Assembly (NCBI GenBank): GCA_033297205.1
Contig: MU859230.1
Span: 1-64,000 of the forward strand
Origin: Pseudoneurospora amorphoporcata
Lineage: Eukaryota; Ascomycota; Sordariomycetes; Sordariales; Sordariaceae
Direction of reading: 5' to 3'
Length of the DNA stretch: 64,000 nucleotides
Below, in pieces: positions 33,836 to 44,488 of the stretch. Positions within the stretch are counted from its first letter, which is position 1. The number at the start of each line of letters is the position of its first letter. Position numbers and translations under genes: made by a program. A model generated the notes under the pieces. That model saw only the letters and a program-made list of their open reading frames with translations, made no database searches and was not told the origin of the DNA.

Positions 33836-35251
33836 ACGGCTTGCTACTAGCTGTTATTGCGGGTGTGCCAATATGGTCGGGAAGTGTTGAGCGGGCCGAT
33901 GAGCTTGATGCGTGCGTAATAAGGGGGAGGGGGAATATACCGAAAGAGGGGAAACGTAAAGAAACCGACCGGCACGGATATAAACGCAGGTAGTCCGGAC
34001 TGTCCGGACGCTCTTCTGTATATGATACGACACGGATAGAAACCACCACCATCATCAACCCCGACGTTTTTCTCTTTTTTGGACCCTCCGAGAACCAATG
34101 GCTCTGGCAAACCTTTTGACTTCGATAAGGGGAAGATGGATGGTGGCAGTGGGTGCCGGGGCTCTTCTCGTTGAAGCTGTGATTACGGATGGAAAAAACG
34201 CTGGTTTGGATGAAGTCTGGCGCGGGACGACCTAGGAGTTATTGACTCCTTCGACCAAATGCTGCGAGGTAAGCAAGCTGCGTAGTCCACCATCACCTGA
34301 TTGTATCTCTATGCAGTGACGCTTTGGTAGGTCTGCTCAGAAAGGCGTTTTCGGAAAAGCACTCCAGGTTGAGAAAGCGGTGCTTCTGACCTCGCTACTG
34401 CTCCGGTACAACTTTGAAGCTCACATACGCGACTTCGAGAAGAACGGCAATCGTGCGAGCTCAAGGATGTAGCTTCATGCTCACGTTTTCAGGGTATCGC
34501 TGCCAGTAGCTTCCTGGTCAACTGCTCGTAGTCACGACACCCAAAAAAATGAAAATCTCCCCCACTTCAGTTATGCGCATGATATCTCGATCTTGGTAGC
34601 AGATGGGGGCGACGAGTTGGGCACCGGAGGACAAGACGGTAGCTATAGCAATCAAAGAGAACCAATCAAAGTAAACAAAGCCCCTGGACCGGATGGTCCT
34701 CGGCACAGTCAACCTATGTTTCACAGGATACCGCCATCGTTACAGTAAGTTTGCAGATATGCAGCTATGCGCACAAGCCAATCGCCGTTTTCCCGTGTAA
34801 ATGCATTCCGTGTACTTTGCGCCAGAGCAAAGCGAAGGTACCCGCACCCTTTTAGAGCTCATCCCCTGTCTGTTAGTGCCAGGTACTCGTCAGGGTCCGC
34901 TTGGGTAGGTACCTTACCTGCGACGCCGCCGGTTCCCCCCAAAGACCACAACGTCAACTGCCAGGAGCAGGAGCCGCCACAAAACACCAACACCAACACT
35001 ACACTACCACCAACCATCACCACGGGACACCGAGTAGCCAAGAGACCAACATCCGCATCTTCTTAACACTGGCGACGGGAACCACACTGAACACATTGCG
35101 CGACATGGTATGAGGTGAAGCGAACATGCAGACTTGCCGTCCAGGCAATACGCTACACGGACCACGGAAGACGACGTCAAGGAGAAGCATAACATATCTA
35201 ACAACCAACTTTCCACCACCACGCCGATAATACACATACTCACACACCAAG
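33836..35251. other. Intergenic region upstream of Sec6
   Basis: 1.4 kb with no supported gene. The final 250 bp is A/C-rich (ACCACCAACC-type repeats), typical of a fungal 5' leader. Confidence 0.55.
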
Positions 35252-37516
35252 ATGGATTTACCGCCCGTCAACCTCGCCGAGCTGCTCCGGCACCCCGATG
35301 ATCTCGACAAGATCACCACTCTCAAGGCCGAGTTCATGCGGAAAAAGGCAGCCGTCGACTCCCAACTACGCAGCGGCTTGCGGGAGCAGCTCGAAACGAC
35401 ACAGGCCGGTATGAACGGTCTGTCCGAGGGGCAAAAGACGGTACAGCAGATCAAGGAGGAAATGATGAAAATCGACAAGATCTGTTCCGAGTCGCAAGAC
35501 ATGATCACCGACTTTGCGACTATCAACCTGGTGTCCCAAGCCCACCGCAACTTTGGCGCCGTCGAGACTATGCGCCACAACCTCGAAACTTTCAGCCAGC
35601 GCCTAGACACCATCGACAGGATGTTGAACGAGGACGACGAGGACCCCGAGAACATGCCCAACTTGCTGGCTATTCACTACGAGTTGATGCAGCTCCGTAA
35701 TATCCGCGACGATGCTATCGAACAAATACAGAGAGGCGACGACCCGGGCCTGCAGTCTACATTGGAGGATTATTTTTCCCGGCTGGATAAATACATCGAG
35801 TGGTTTGATGTAAATATCACTCTCGTGGCTATGAGTTTGATCAACCTGGTCATTGCGGACAACAACAGTTTGGTGGTGCGTTTTGCACTGATAATAGAGG
35901 CTGAGGAGAAGAGCGATCAGAGGGTTCTGGCGCTGCAGGAAGCATTGAAGGATCACAAGGAGATGGCCACGCGCTTCCAGAGCATAACCGACGGCGCCAA
36001 GACGGTCAGGGGCTACAAGGACAAGTTCTTGAAGGCTATCAAGACCTTTGCAGAGGATCAGTTCAAGGAGAGCAAGGAGAAGTTCTTGGGCGACCCGGAT
36101 ATGCTCGACAAGTCCCTAAAATGGTACTTCAACGACCTGAACGCCGTCAAGATTGGCATGACACCACTTATGCCTAAGAAGTGGAAGATATTCAAGACAT
36201 GGGCTACCATTTACCACGGCCTGATGCACGACTACCTTATTGCGCTAATCGACGACCCGGAGACCAGCTCAGCACATACCCTAGCCATCATCAGCTGGCC
36301 TGAGGCATACTATCGCAAGATGACCAAGTTGGGCATGAAGCAGGACGAACTAACACCACATGTGATCGACAACCGCGAGGCAGAACTGGTGCGCGACTTC
36401 CGCGCCCTCATCATCAAGTTCCTCGACGAATGGATCGACCGTATCTACAAGCAAGAGTGCAAGGACTTTGCCGACCGCAACGTTGAGGGCGGAAACCTCG
36501 ACCAGGACGAGTATGGATACTTCCGCACCAAGAACCTGGTCGATCTTTGGCGCATGCTTCGCGAGCAAGTCGATGCCGCGGGCAACTCGAAGCGCGCGGA
36601 CGTCGTGGAAGGTGTCATCGACGCCATGTTCCAGCGCTTGCGCACCCGCCAGCAATCCTGGCAGAAGATGCTCGAGGACGAAGCGGCGCGGTACGAGTTG
36701 CAACCCCTACAAGGTCAACCGGAGCTGGATGGCTTCCAGCCGCTACAGGACTGGCTTGTAGCCACAGCCAACGACCAAATTGCCTGTATCGACGACAATG
36801 AGGACGAAGGCCGGATGGCGTACCTCTCCGACTTCCGGCGCAAGTTCAGCCCGCTCGTGTCGCCGCAGTACATGGACCGGGCCGAGACGGAGATCACCGC
36901 TCTTCGCGACGGTTACGTCGACCTGAGCACGTGGTGCATGACCAAGTTCGCCCAACTGGTCTTCGCGGTCGACTTCCGCACCGTCATGCCGGACTTCTTC
37001 ACGCCCCGGTGGTACACGACCAACGCCATGGCTTCCATGATCGCCACCTTCGAGGAGTACGTGTCCGACTACAAGTTGGTGCTGCACCACTCGCTCGTCG
37101 ACATCTTCATCGAGATCTTTGCCGAGGAGCTGCTGATCCGCTACCTGTCGTCGGTTCGCAACAAGGGCGCCAAGTTCCGCAGGCAGGATAACTTCCAGGA
37201 CAAGATCTTTGACGACTTGTCCACCGCGTTCGACTTCTTCAACAACTTGCCCAACCCGGATGTGGGCAACGCCATCAAGGAGACGTGGCGCGTGTCGGAG
37301 CCGTTCTTGCAGCTGTTGACGGTCGATAAGGAGGCGGTTACCGACGCGTTTGCCGAGTTCAAGAGCCAGTATTGGGACTTGCAGATTAGTTGGGTCGAGG
37401 CGGTGTTGAGGTCCAGAGATGACTTTGAGAGAAGCATGTTGAATGCGGTCAAGGCTAGGGCTGCCCAGATGGATGTTGTCAGAGGACCGGAGACCATCAT
37501 GAGTAAGGTTAAATAA
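35252..37516 (+). CDS. sec6: Exocyst complex subunit Sec6
   Basis: A single exon of 754 residues. The N-terminal 150 residues are predicted coiled coil (KIDKICSESQDMITDFATIN, ETMRHNLETFSQRLDTIDRM). The Sec6 domain follows from about residue 190 to the end: LEDYFSRLDKYIEWFDVNI, EKSDQRVLALQEALKDH, LKWYFNDLNAVK, PKKWKIFKTWATIYHGLMHD, FLDEWIDRIY, TWCMTKFAQLVFAVDFRTVM, FFNNLPNPDVG. Its length matches other fungal Sec6 proteins. Sec6 is a core subunit of the octameric exocyst, which tethers secretory vesicles at the plasma membrane; in filamentous fungi it works at the hyphal tip. The lack of introns in such a long gene is ordinary here. Confidence 0.96.
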   Translation: MDLPPVNLAELLRHPDDLDKITTLKAEFMRKKAAVDSQLRSGLREQLETTQAGMNGLSEGQKTVQQIKEEMMKIDKICSESQDMITDFATINLVSQAHRNFGAVETMRHNLETFSQRLDTIDRMLNEDDEDPENMPNLLAIHYELMQLRNIRDDAIEQIQRGDDPGLQSTLEDYFSRLDKYIEWFDVNITLVAMSLINLVIADNNSLVVRFALIIEAEEKSDQRVLALQEALKDHKEMATRFQSITDGAKTVRGYKDKFLKAIKTFAEDQFKESKEKFLGDPDMLDKSLKWYFNDLNAVKIGMTPLMPKKWKIFKTWATIYHGLMHDYLIALIDDPETSSAHTLAIISWPEAYYRKMTKLGMKQDELTPHVIDNREAELVRDFRALIIKFLDEWIDRIYKQECKDFADRNVEGGNLDQDEYGYFRTKNLVDLWRMLREQVDAAGNSKRADVVEGVIDAMFQRLRTRQQSWQKMLEDEAARYELQPLQGQPELDGFQPLQDWLVATANDQIACIDDNEDEGRMAYLSDFRRKFSPLVSPQYMDRAETEITALRDGYVDLSTWCMTKFAQLVFAVDFRTVMPDFFTPRWYTTNAMASMIATFEEYVSDYKLVLHHSLVDIFIEIFAEELLIRYLSSVRNKGAKFRRQDNFQDKIFDDLSTAFDFFNNLPNPDVGNAIKETWRVSEPFLQLLTVDKEAVTDAFAEFKSQYWDLQISWVEAVLRSRDDFERSMLNAVKARAAQMDVVRGPETIMSKVK

Positions 37517-38165
37517 GGGTACTAGGCAGTGTTCCCGGTTGCAAGTAAATAAGTTTAATGATGGGAGGTTTCTTGAGGGCTGAGCTGAGGTGGGTAGGGA
37601 GGTTGGGAAGGGAGTTGGAAGTTCTATGCATACAATGATACCAGCTTTTGTAAGCTACGGCGAAGACATTTTGGGATGAATAAATAAGAGAACTGAAGAC
37701 CAGTCTAGTGTATAATGGTGGTTGTGTCCGTCACTTGAAATGCCGCCTCTAACATTGAGTCTAACTTCTATCATTCATACAACCACATAAAGATTTTTCT
37801 TCAGAGCCCAAAATACGGCTCGCTAAGCTCGCCCTTCTTCTGGCTCAACTAAACATGCAAATGCAAATGATACAGATAGATACTACGCGACTGGTTCGCG
37901 TCTGAGGAGGGAAAAAAAATGGAAGCAATATACAAAGAACATTAACGTCCAACCACCACCACCACCGCCATCAAAAATTATGAAACAGCAGCAGCAACAA
38001 CCACAAAAACTCTGTATCTACAGTGTAGATAGTATGTAAAATATGTGCATAAGCATCATTAGCTCATGATAATAGTGCCCGTGACGTTCTGTGTCCCCGT
38101 CGTAGACCTCTCTTGTGTCGACTTGGTGTTTATATGCTCTGTCGTGATATCCTTGTTGTACTGTA
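37517..38165. other. Convergent intergenic region between Sec6 and the PPR gene
   Basis: Paired 3' flanks, with short CCACCA and CAG/CAA repeats near 37955-38005. No gene seen. Confidence 0.6.
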
Positions 38166-40457
38166 TTACCATTTCTGCCTTCTCGAGCCATTTATCAGAA
38201 GGGAAGATAAGAAGTCCGCCATGAATAGCTCGTCCTTGTCGCTGAGCTCCCAGCGGGCCCTGAGTTGATCGTAGACTTCGACGACTCTGTCGGCGTCGGT
38301 GCACCGCATGAATGCGCGCAGGACCCAAATGACCAGCCAGGTCTTGATCTCGATGCCTGGCCGGTCGACACCCCATTCTTTCTTTGGTGGATAGTCCTCC
38401 TCTTCGTATTCGTAGGGTAGTTCGGCTTCGTCGTCGTGGATTTCAGGGCGGTGTTCTTCCTGGATATGCTCTTTCTGAACCTGAGCTGGCTCAGCTGACT
38501 CATGATTGTGGTCATCTTGAGCATGATCATTTTCAAATGATTCCTCCTCAGCTGGTGGAGGAGCCGAGTGATGGACAAGTGTCCTTCCAGCGTCGATGCC
38601 CTCTAGCAGGGCCGAAAAGATCGATTCTAACCGCTTCGCGCTCCATGCAGAAGTTGGGTAACCCCCATGACGGTCAAAAGCCCTGAACAAAACCTTGAAG
38701 ATGGAGCCGTGAACTGGGATGTCGAACAGCTTCATCTCGTCGATGTACTTGGCCACGCGAGAGAGATCTCCGCAACCAACACCGTAATACTTAACCAGGA
38801 TACTGTACGTCCGAAGGTTTGGATGCATCGGCACCATCTCTTGAAAGCTGTGTTGCAACTCGGGAGCTTTCTTTGCAACCCGAGCCATCATCTTCAGCGA
38901 CTGTGTGATGGCGCGATCGCTGGCATAACTCCGAGCCGGGAACGGTACCTTGGACCACTTCGCGATAGAAGCCACCATGCGTGTATAAATGCGCTCGACC
39001 GCTGCTTCCTCGCCCGATCGCAACAGTCCAGATATGACGGCATTGAGGACAACCGTGTCAATCATCTCGCCTGCCTCAACCATCTCACGAAACGCGGCAC
39101 GCAGTCCACCCGTCTCCCTCTTAAGGCCAAAGAAATGGATCAAGCTCACGTGGTGATAGCGGTTGAAATAGTGCCCGCGGCTGACCATTTCTTGGTAAAT
39201 CATTTCGGCGAGGGTGAAGTTGCCGGCTTTGGAAGCCACGTCAAAGAGAATGTTGAAGGTCACCTCGGTCGCCTTAATGCCAGCGTCGACTTCCATTTCG
39301 CGCCATAGTCTCATGGCAGACTGCGCCTGGGTTTCGGTGACAGTGCCAACATATCGACTTGCAAAAGAGATGGCGCAGTTCCACTCCCCTGCCGTCAAGG
39401 GCATGCTGCAGTTCCTCACATCCGCTATGACGGCGAAGTATCGCAGCATGGACTTGGAGTTTCTCCGCTGGGGCTGCCCTAGTGCTTTGAGGAGCTGATG
39501 TCGCAGCCGACCATTGATGTAGGGCATGCGCGGTTCCGGCAGTTGTTGGTAGAGGTCGTAGATAGTGTCAAGGTCAACCTTGTGTGGCGTGCGCAGCCGC
39601 ACGAGCACAGCAAATCTGAGATCGCTCAGTGTACGTTGGCCCTCCTCGTCCCATAGACCAACCACTTCGTCCGGGCCTGGATATTCGTAGTCATCTGCAT
39701 TTTGTACGAAGGTGAACCGGGGCCTGTCAGCGGGCGCATAGTTGTGCATGTAAGGGTCGCGAATGAACTTGAGGTGGTCTTCGACCGTTCCATCTGGACC
39801 ATGATAGGGATCTACCAGTTCAAGCAGCTCTTCTTTGGTAAGGTGACCGGGCTTTACATTGTGGGACTCGGGCGGTTCTTGTGATTGTGGGTTTGCGCCC
39901 GAGGGGGGTTCGGTCGGAGGATCGTCTTGTAGCGCGGATGGGGCCGAGAATACGGAGTCGGCGGCGGGCTTCTGATCGGCACTGGGTTCGGTGGCGGCTG
40001 CAGCAACGGGCTCGGGTTCGGGCTCAGGCTGAGGGACCGGGGCTGCCGCCGCCGCCGCCGTGTGGCTCTTCTTCTGGGGAGCGGAGACGGAATAGCGGAA
40101 GAAGTTGGAGTCGAGGGCTCGTCTGCTGGTCGTGCCGGACAGACTGGTGGGAGTGGCTCGCAGGGATGAGGTGGTCAGTAGCGGGCAACCGGTGGAGCCT
40201 CGTATGGGTCTCCTCGCGGCCCCGTCGACAAGGCCACTTTGTGAGCTCCAGCCGCCATGGAAGCGCCGTCGTTGTTGTGCTGGGCCGAGGCCTGCTGTCG
40301 CAACCTGTCTTCTTCGTCCGCTGCCTTGGTCACCGAGCTGTGAAGTGGTGGCAGCAATGGCGGTTGCGGAGGCGGCAATGGCAGACCAATTCCACGACGG
40401 ACGATGCCAGAAGATGGTGCCGCATATCGACCCGTCAAATCGGCTGGAGACTTTCAT
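38166..40457 (-). CDS. Pentatricopeptide-repeat (PPR) protein, probably mitochondrial
   Basis: One exon of 763 residues from ATG 40457. The first 120 residues are Ser/Arg/Ala-rich and poor in acidic residues, consistent with organelle targeting. A Pro/Glu/Ala-rich linker follows (QPEPEPEPVAAAATEPSADQ). The middle part (about residues 300-600) holds helical repeats of PPR type: VTFNILFDVASKAGNFTLAE and MIYQEMVSRGHYFN, LNAVISGLLRSGEEAAVERI, LRTYSILVKYYGVGCGDLSR. A very acidic insert with His (EEESFENDHAQDDHNHES) lies near the C-terminus before a last repeat. Fungal PPR proteins bind mitochondrial RNA for stability or translation, or, like Cia84, assist complex I assembly; which applies here cannot be decided. 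It is divergent from the mitochondrial ribosomal protein gene. Confidence 0.82.
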   Translation of the reverse strand: MKVSSRFDGSICGTIFWHRPSWNWSAIAASATAIAATTSQLGDQGSGRRRQVATAGLGPAQQRRRFHGGWSSQSGLVDGAARRPIRGSTGCPLLTTSSLRATPTSLSGTTSRRALDSNFFRYSVSAPQKKSHTAAAAAAPVPQPEPEPEPVAAAATEPSADQKPAADSVFSAPSALQDDPPTEPPSGANPQSQEPPESHNVKPGHLTKEELLELVDPYHGPDGTVEDHLKFIRDPYMHNYAPADRPRFTFVQNADDYEYPGPDEVVGLWDEEGQRTLSDLRFAVLVRLRTPHKVDLDTIYDLYQQLPEPRMPYINGRLRHQLLKALGQPQRRNSKSMLRYFAVIADVRNCSMPLTAGEWNCAISFASRYVGTVTETQAQSAMRLWREMEVDAGIKATEVTFNILFDVASKAGNFTLAEMIYQEMVSRGHYFNRYHHVSLIHFFGLKRETGGLRAAFREMVEAGEMIDTVVLNAVISGLLRSGEEAAVERIYTRMVASIAKWSKVPFPARSYASDRAITQSLKMMARVAKKAPELQHSFQEMVPMHPNLRTYSILVKYYGVGCGDLSRVAKYIDEMKLFDIPVHGSIFKVLFRAFDRHGGYPTSAWSAKRLESIFSALLEGIDAGRTLVHHSAPPPAEEESFENDHAQDDHNHESAEPAQVQKEHIQEEHRPEIHDDEAELPYEYEEEDYPPKKEWGVDRPGIEIKTWLVIWVLRAFMRCTDADRVVEVYDQLRARWELSDKDELFMADFLSSLLINGSRRQKW

Positions 40458-41398
40458 GAGCTGCCGTCGTCCAACATGATGGCCTGCCCATTCAGCCAAC
40501 CCCTTCTTCCTTGCCTTTTCTGCACGAGTTCCGGCCGCAGTTTTCGATGGAGGAGAACTCTGGCGAAATGCGATCACCGTGCCCGTCGGCGGTCGTCGCA
40601 AGCTGCTAGCTGTTGCGCACTCGATGCGGTCGCGGTTACTGGCGAATTGGATCGCAAACTGGTCGAATTGGTCAGGGCGTCAGGTCCGTCGAGGGCGGGG
40701 AAAAGTATGGGGAGAATGGGGAAGAACTCGAGTCATGAAGTGAGGGATGTCGTTGCAGGATACTGGGGTGGGGTGGACGACGCGATAAATGAGAAAAAGT
40801 TGGGGTACATACGTAGAGGTAGACAGAGGCACAGCTTCAGGTACCTTGCCGTGAGCGGCACCCCTGCCTCCAAGTGCAGTGGAAGAAAGAGGGGAACATC
40901 CTCCAGTCTCCCCCGGACTCCAGAGCTTCTGTTATCGATAAGCGCCTAGCCAGGTACCTTGCAGTGGTCGCTCAATGGCGGGGAGGGGAACAATTTTTTT
41001 GCCGGCACGTCCTCCCAAATTGCTCGCTCGCGGCAAGGCGGACAGCAGGGCGCGCGGGCTGCCGGCAACAAGCTCGTGTCTCCAACTTGAAAGTCCAAAT
41101 GGAAGGCACAGCTCCACTTTTCTGGACAAAGCCTAGCAAACAGCGATAACGATAGGTTTGGCGGTTGAGATTCCAGCGCAGTGGTGTCCATATCATCATT
41201 ACCTTACACAGGTATACACACCCTGTAACTTCGCAGCCTTGCCTTTTGCCTTGGGAGGGAATCTGAGGGACGAAAAGACCGCCAAATCCGCCAATGGTCC
41301 TCTCTGATCTCAACTAACACCACCGCCGCCCTCGATTGTTTCCAGTAATTCCCTCCACAACCTCGACTCCCGAACGCCGCCAGCGACGACCGGACAAT
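40458..41398. other. Divergent promoter region between two mitochondrial genes
   Basis: 941 bp between the start codons of the PPR gene (minus) and mS23 (plus). Frames inside it (for example 40404-40949 plus) are chance. Two GGTACCTTGC/CCAGGTACCTTG-like repeats near 40840 and 40952 were noted. Confidence 0.55.
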
Positions 41399-42215
41399 AT
41401 GGGCAAGGGGCGCGTCTTCCAGGCCGCAAAGGTCTACCAGAGGGCTGCCGAGGCTGCTGCCACCAACGTGGTCGCTGGCCTGCCACCACGGAACCCACCA
41501 TTGTGGCTCAAGGCCCTCGAGTCCATCCCCCCCGCCGAGATCAACACCAGGCCGTATCCCATCCAGCACTCTCCGCCGAACCCGCGAGTGCGCAAGCCAC
41601 GCAACCTGTGGAGGCCCACCAAGATCGTCTACCCCGAAGATGAGTTGCGCCGCGACTTCTACCGCGACCACCCTTGGGAGTTGGCCAGGCCTAGGATGAT
41701 TATCGAGTTGGATGGCAAGGACGCCCGTTTCCTTAACTGGTCTCAGGGCCTCAGGCAACGCGGCATGCCCTTGTCCGGCGAGAGGTACGTTGTTGGAAGG
41801 GCGCATTGCGCATAGCGCAAAACAGGGCAGGCGGATGGGCATGGAAATCGGATACTAACCCCTGTGCGCAAACTATAGTGTCGTTCAACGTCAGCTCTGG
41901 CTCATGGAGAACGAGGGCATGACCAAGCAGGAAGCCTACGACAAGGCGCGCCACGAGTTCTACAAGTTGAGGCAGCTGGAGCAGATGGAGCGCAGGATAG
42001 CCGTCGAGGAGGCCCGCATGGTTGGTGGCTACTTTGGCAAGGACCTTCTGCGTGTCGGCATGGAGCTCGAGGACAAGAACTATGAGAACTGGAAGAAGTG
42101 GGCTACAGGCGAGATCGCCCGCCTGGATTCTGCCAGGACTTCCGCGTACTCCAACGTTGTCGACAACTCTGCGCTCGAGGGATCCGAGGAGGATGAGCTG
42201 CTCGCGCAGTCTTAA
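41399..42215 (+). CDS. rsm25: Mitochondrial small ribosomal subunit protein mS23/Rsm25
   Basis: Two exons (41399-41784, 41879-42215; branch point GATACTAACC) give 240 residues. The start MGKGRVFQAAKVYQRAAEAA, then PPLWLKALESIPPAEINTRP, PRNLWRPTKIVYPEDELRRD, FYRDHPWELARPRMIIE and RQRGMPLSGESVVQRQLWLM are the conserved blocks of fungal Rsm25 (mS23 family). The second half is a charged helical region (EEARMVGGYFGKDLLRVGME). It is a structural component of the mitochondrial 37S subunit. The N-terminus is helical and basic and may be uncleaved. It converges on ALG14, with only about 180 bp between stops. Confidence 0.93.
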
Positions 42216-42397
42216 GGGACAAGAGTTGGAGTCAAAAGGGGAGGGAGTGGTGTACCGTGGTTGGTAGCCATCCGTGTCTGGGAAAAAGAAGACGCCGGCC
42301 CACTCGGGTACAACTGTAAAAATACCATGTCTCTTCGTATATATATAGAGGGAAAGAGACTTTGTACAAGTACATGTGATCCAGGAAGCCTTGCCGC

Positions 42398-43414
42398 CTA
42401 TTTTCGTAGAAACCCGGCAGACACCGGCCCGATATACTGGCTGCCCTTGAATATCCTTGCCAGACTCTCGTGCTGCACTCCGACAACATCAGCAATACCT
42501 GTTTTCAAGAACAGCTTCCCCGTCAGACTCATCGTCTTGGACCTGGCCCAGGTCTCGATGTACACCATCTTGGCCCTGTTCTCCGGCACGAGGTAGAATA
42601 TCTTGAGCAAGTGGGCCACAAGACTAACAATATAGCCGTTGGCAGGCCCATTTGTGACGATCAGGTGCGGGTATTTGAAGTCCTTTGCATTACCCTTTGT
42701 CGACCGCAAGTTAGGCATCCGTGTGAGAGCGTGGGCGGCATGCAAGGCGGATATGAGGCAGGTAAAAGGTGCCGTATAAAGCGGCTGATGGACCTTGCGA
42801 GCACGACGGATCAAAAAGATATCAGACGTGCCTGCTCGAGCATCTTCTCCGGGATAGGCGCCCTTGATAGTCGATTCCAGAAGACGGGCCTTGGCGAGGG
42901 ACGAAGTGTCTCCAGTGGAGATGATGTACCGCCGGTGCATGTTTGCCTGGCCACGAAATGACTGTTTGATGGTCTCCATCATCTCAGCAGTGTGCCCGCC
43001 AGAGCCGAGTATGTATGTGACGTAGACGGCAGGGAGAGAAGTAGTGTCGGGCACTTGCGCGTCCACGGCACTGGTCTGGGGCGCATTGCTGGCGACGAGC
43101 CAACTGCCACCTGATGGCCTTTGACGCCGCCCTATGACTTCAAAGTGCCGGTAGACTATGAAGGTAGCAAGCGCTACCCCGAGGGTGACGACGAAGGTGA
43201 TGAGCCATAACCATGAGAGGCTGGAGAGGAGAAGCCCAGTTGCGGTAGAAGATGCAGTACCTCCAACAAATAAGGCTGCTGTCAAGTTGATGCCGCTCAA
43301 GCTCTCGATCTGTAACTGGGGGTAGGTCTCAGCTCTGATGTCGGGCTTTGGCTCTGGATTGTTGTGTAGTTCTTCCTTGCCCGCCAGGACGGACACTGAA
43401 GTACTAGGGGCCAT
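42398..43414 (-). CDS. alg14: UDP-GlcNAc transferase subunit Alg14
   Basis: A single exon of 338 residues from ATG 43414. The catalytic-complex half (about residues 130-338) matches Alg14: VYVTYILGSGGHTAEMMETI, RRYIISTGDTSSLAKARLLE, IFLIRRARKVHQPLYTAPFT, PHLIVTNGPANGYIVSLVAH, FYLVPENRAKMVYIETWARS, then GKLFLKTGIADVVGVQHESL. Alg14 anchors Alg13 at the ER membrane, and together they add the second GlcNAc to dolichol-PP-GlcNAc in N-glycan synthesis. The N-terminus carries two hydrophobic segments (INLTAALFVGGTAS and LLLSSLSWLWLITFVVTLGV) and is about 100 residues longer than yeast Alg14 (237 aa). Confidence 0.94.
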   Translation of the reverse strand: MAPSTSVSVLAGKEELHNNPEPKPDIRAETYPQLQIESLSGINLTAALFVGGTASSTATGLLLSSLSWLWLITFVVTLGVALATFIVYRHFEVIGRRQRPSGGSWLVASNAPQTSAVDAQVPDTTSLPAVYVTYILGSGGHTAEMMETIKQSFRGQANMHRRYIISTGDTSSLAKARLLESTIKGAYPGEDARAGTSDIFLIRRARKVHQPLYTAPFTCLISALHAAHALTRMPNLRSTKGNAKDFKYPHLIVTNGPANGYIVSLVAHLLKIFYLVPENRAKMVYIETWARSKTMSLTGKLFLKTGIADVVGVQHESLARIFKGSQYIGPVSAGFLRK

Positions 43415-44131
43415 TTTGAAACCGACTAATATGCCCCCAAGGTTTCTCTTATGGTCTATAGTAGTATTAGTGTTGAATTCCTTGAATGTTGAAGCCGGGT
43501 ATATGTTGTCACCTCGTGGAATCTTCTGAATGTGTTTCGTTTCGAGATTTCCTAAGTCATGCCTTCCCAAATAAAGGGGCTAGATAAACAACAACAAAAG
43601 AGGGGGCTTAGGTGATGTAACAAGGAGCAGCTGTCGTTTTTCCCCAGGCCACGTTCACAACCCAGTTGCCGTCTCAAAGTGAACTTGCTGGACTCGCCCA
43701 TTTAATTGCCATGATTGGCACAATGTGTCTGGAGTTAAGCGTGGTGTACGATCGCCCAAGACCAAGGGCAAGATATATGACACGAAGATGAAAGCCCTTG
43801 AATCGTATGTGGAAAGATGACAATAAAGGCGACGGGAACGTCACTTTTTACTCTAGGTACGGGACGCGAAATGAAGCTTGGGCCAACGGAAACCCCTGAA
43901 AGAGAGAAAACACACCCCTGATGATCTGCCGAATGGCGGAATGACGACGGTGGCCCCACTGGTGCAACGGGAGATCCCACGACCGCCTACGGGACAGCTT
44001 GGCACTTGCCCCAGCGCCGCGGGTTGGGCGCATTTGGCGGCTCAGGCCGCTAAAAAGTTGATCGACCGCCTGGCAGAATGGATGGCCAGAAAGCGGGAAG
44101 TTGGGAAGTGGAGTGCATGGATGCTTGATGT

Positions 44132-44175
<44 letters not shown>

Positions 44176-44488
44176 CCCGTCCTTCTTCGCAAAGTCGCAT
44201 GTCGCTTCCAGTTCCATTTCGTCTTTGAACCATTGACGTTGACAACCTGAACCTTTCACCACTTAGACGACCTCCCTCTGATCGAACAATCACCTATAAA
44301 AGAAGGAACCACCCACGACAAACTGAGTTCTTTGCTTCGGATACCTGCGATTATCGTCAGCGGTGGGGAACACATTTGAAGGAAGCTTTGCCAGTGCAGT
44401 GTCGCAAAGAAGGGCATCGCGCCGCTTTCTGGAAACCGAACACATCCAGCAATGGGCATCGCGTGAACGCGCGCAACCAGCCGAAGAG
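43415..44488. other. Divergent promoter region between Alg14 and Ima1 genes
   Basis: 1.07 kb with no supported gene. It contains the (AG)20 microsatellite listed separately. The open frames here are driven by that repeat. Confidence 0.6.
44134..44173. repeat. (AG)20 microsatellite
   Basis: Forty bases of uninterrupted AG dinucleotide, about 315 bp upstream of the Ima1 start. It is likely length-variable between strains and could influence nucleosome position in the shared promoter. Confidence 0.95.
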
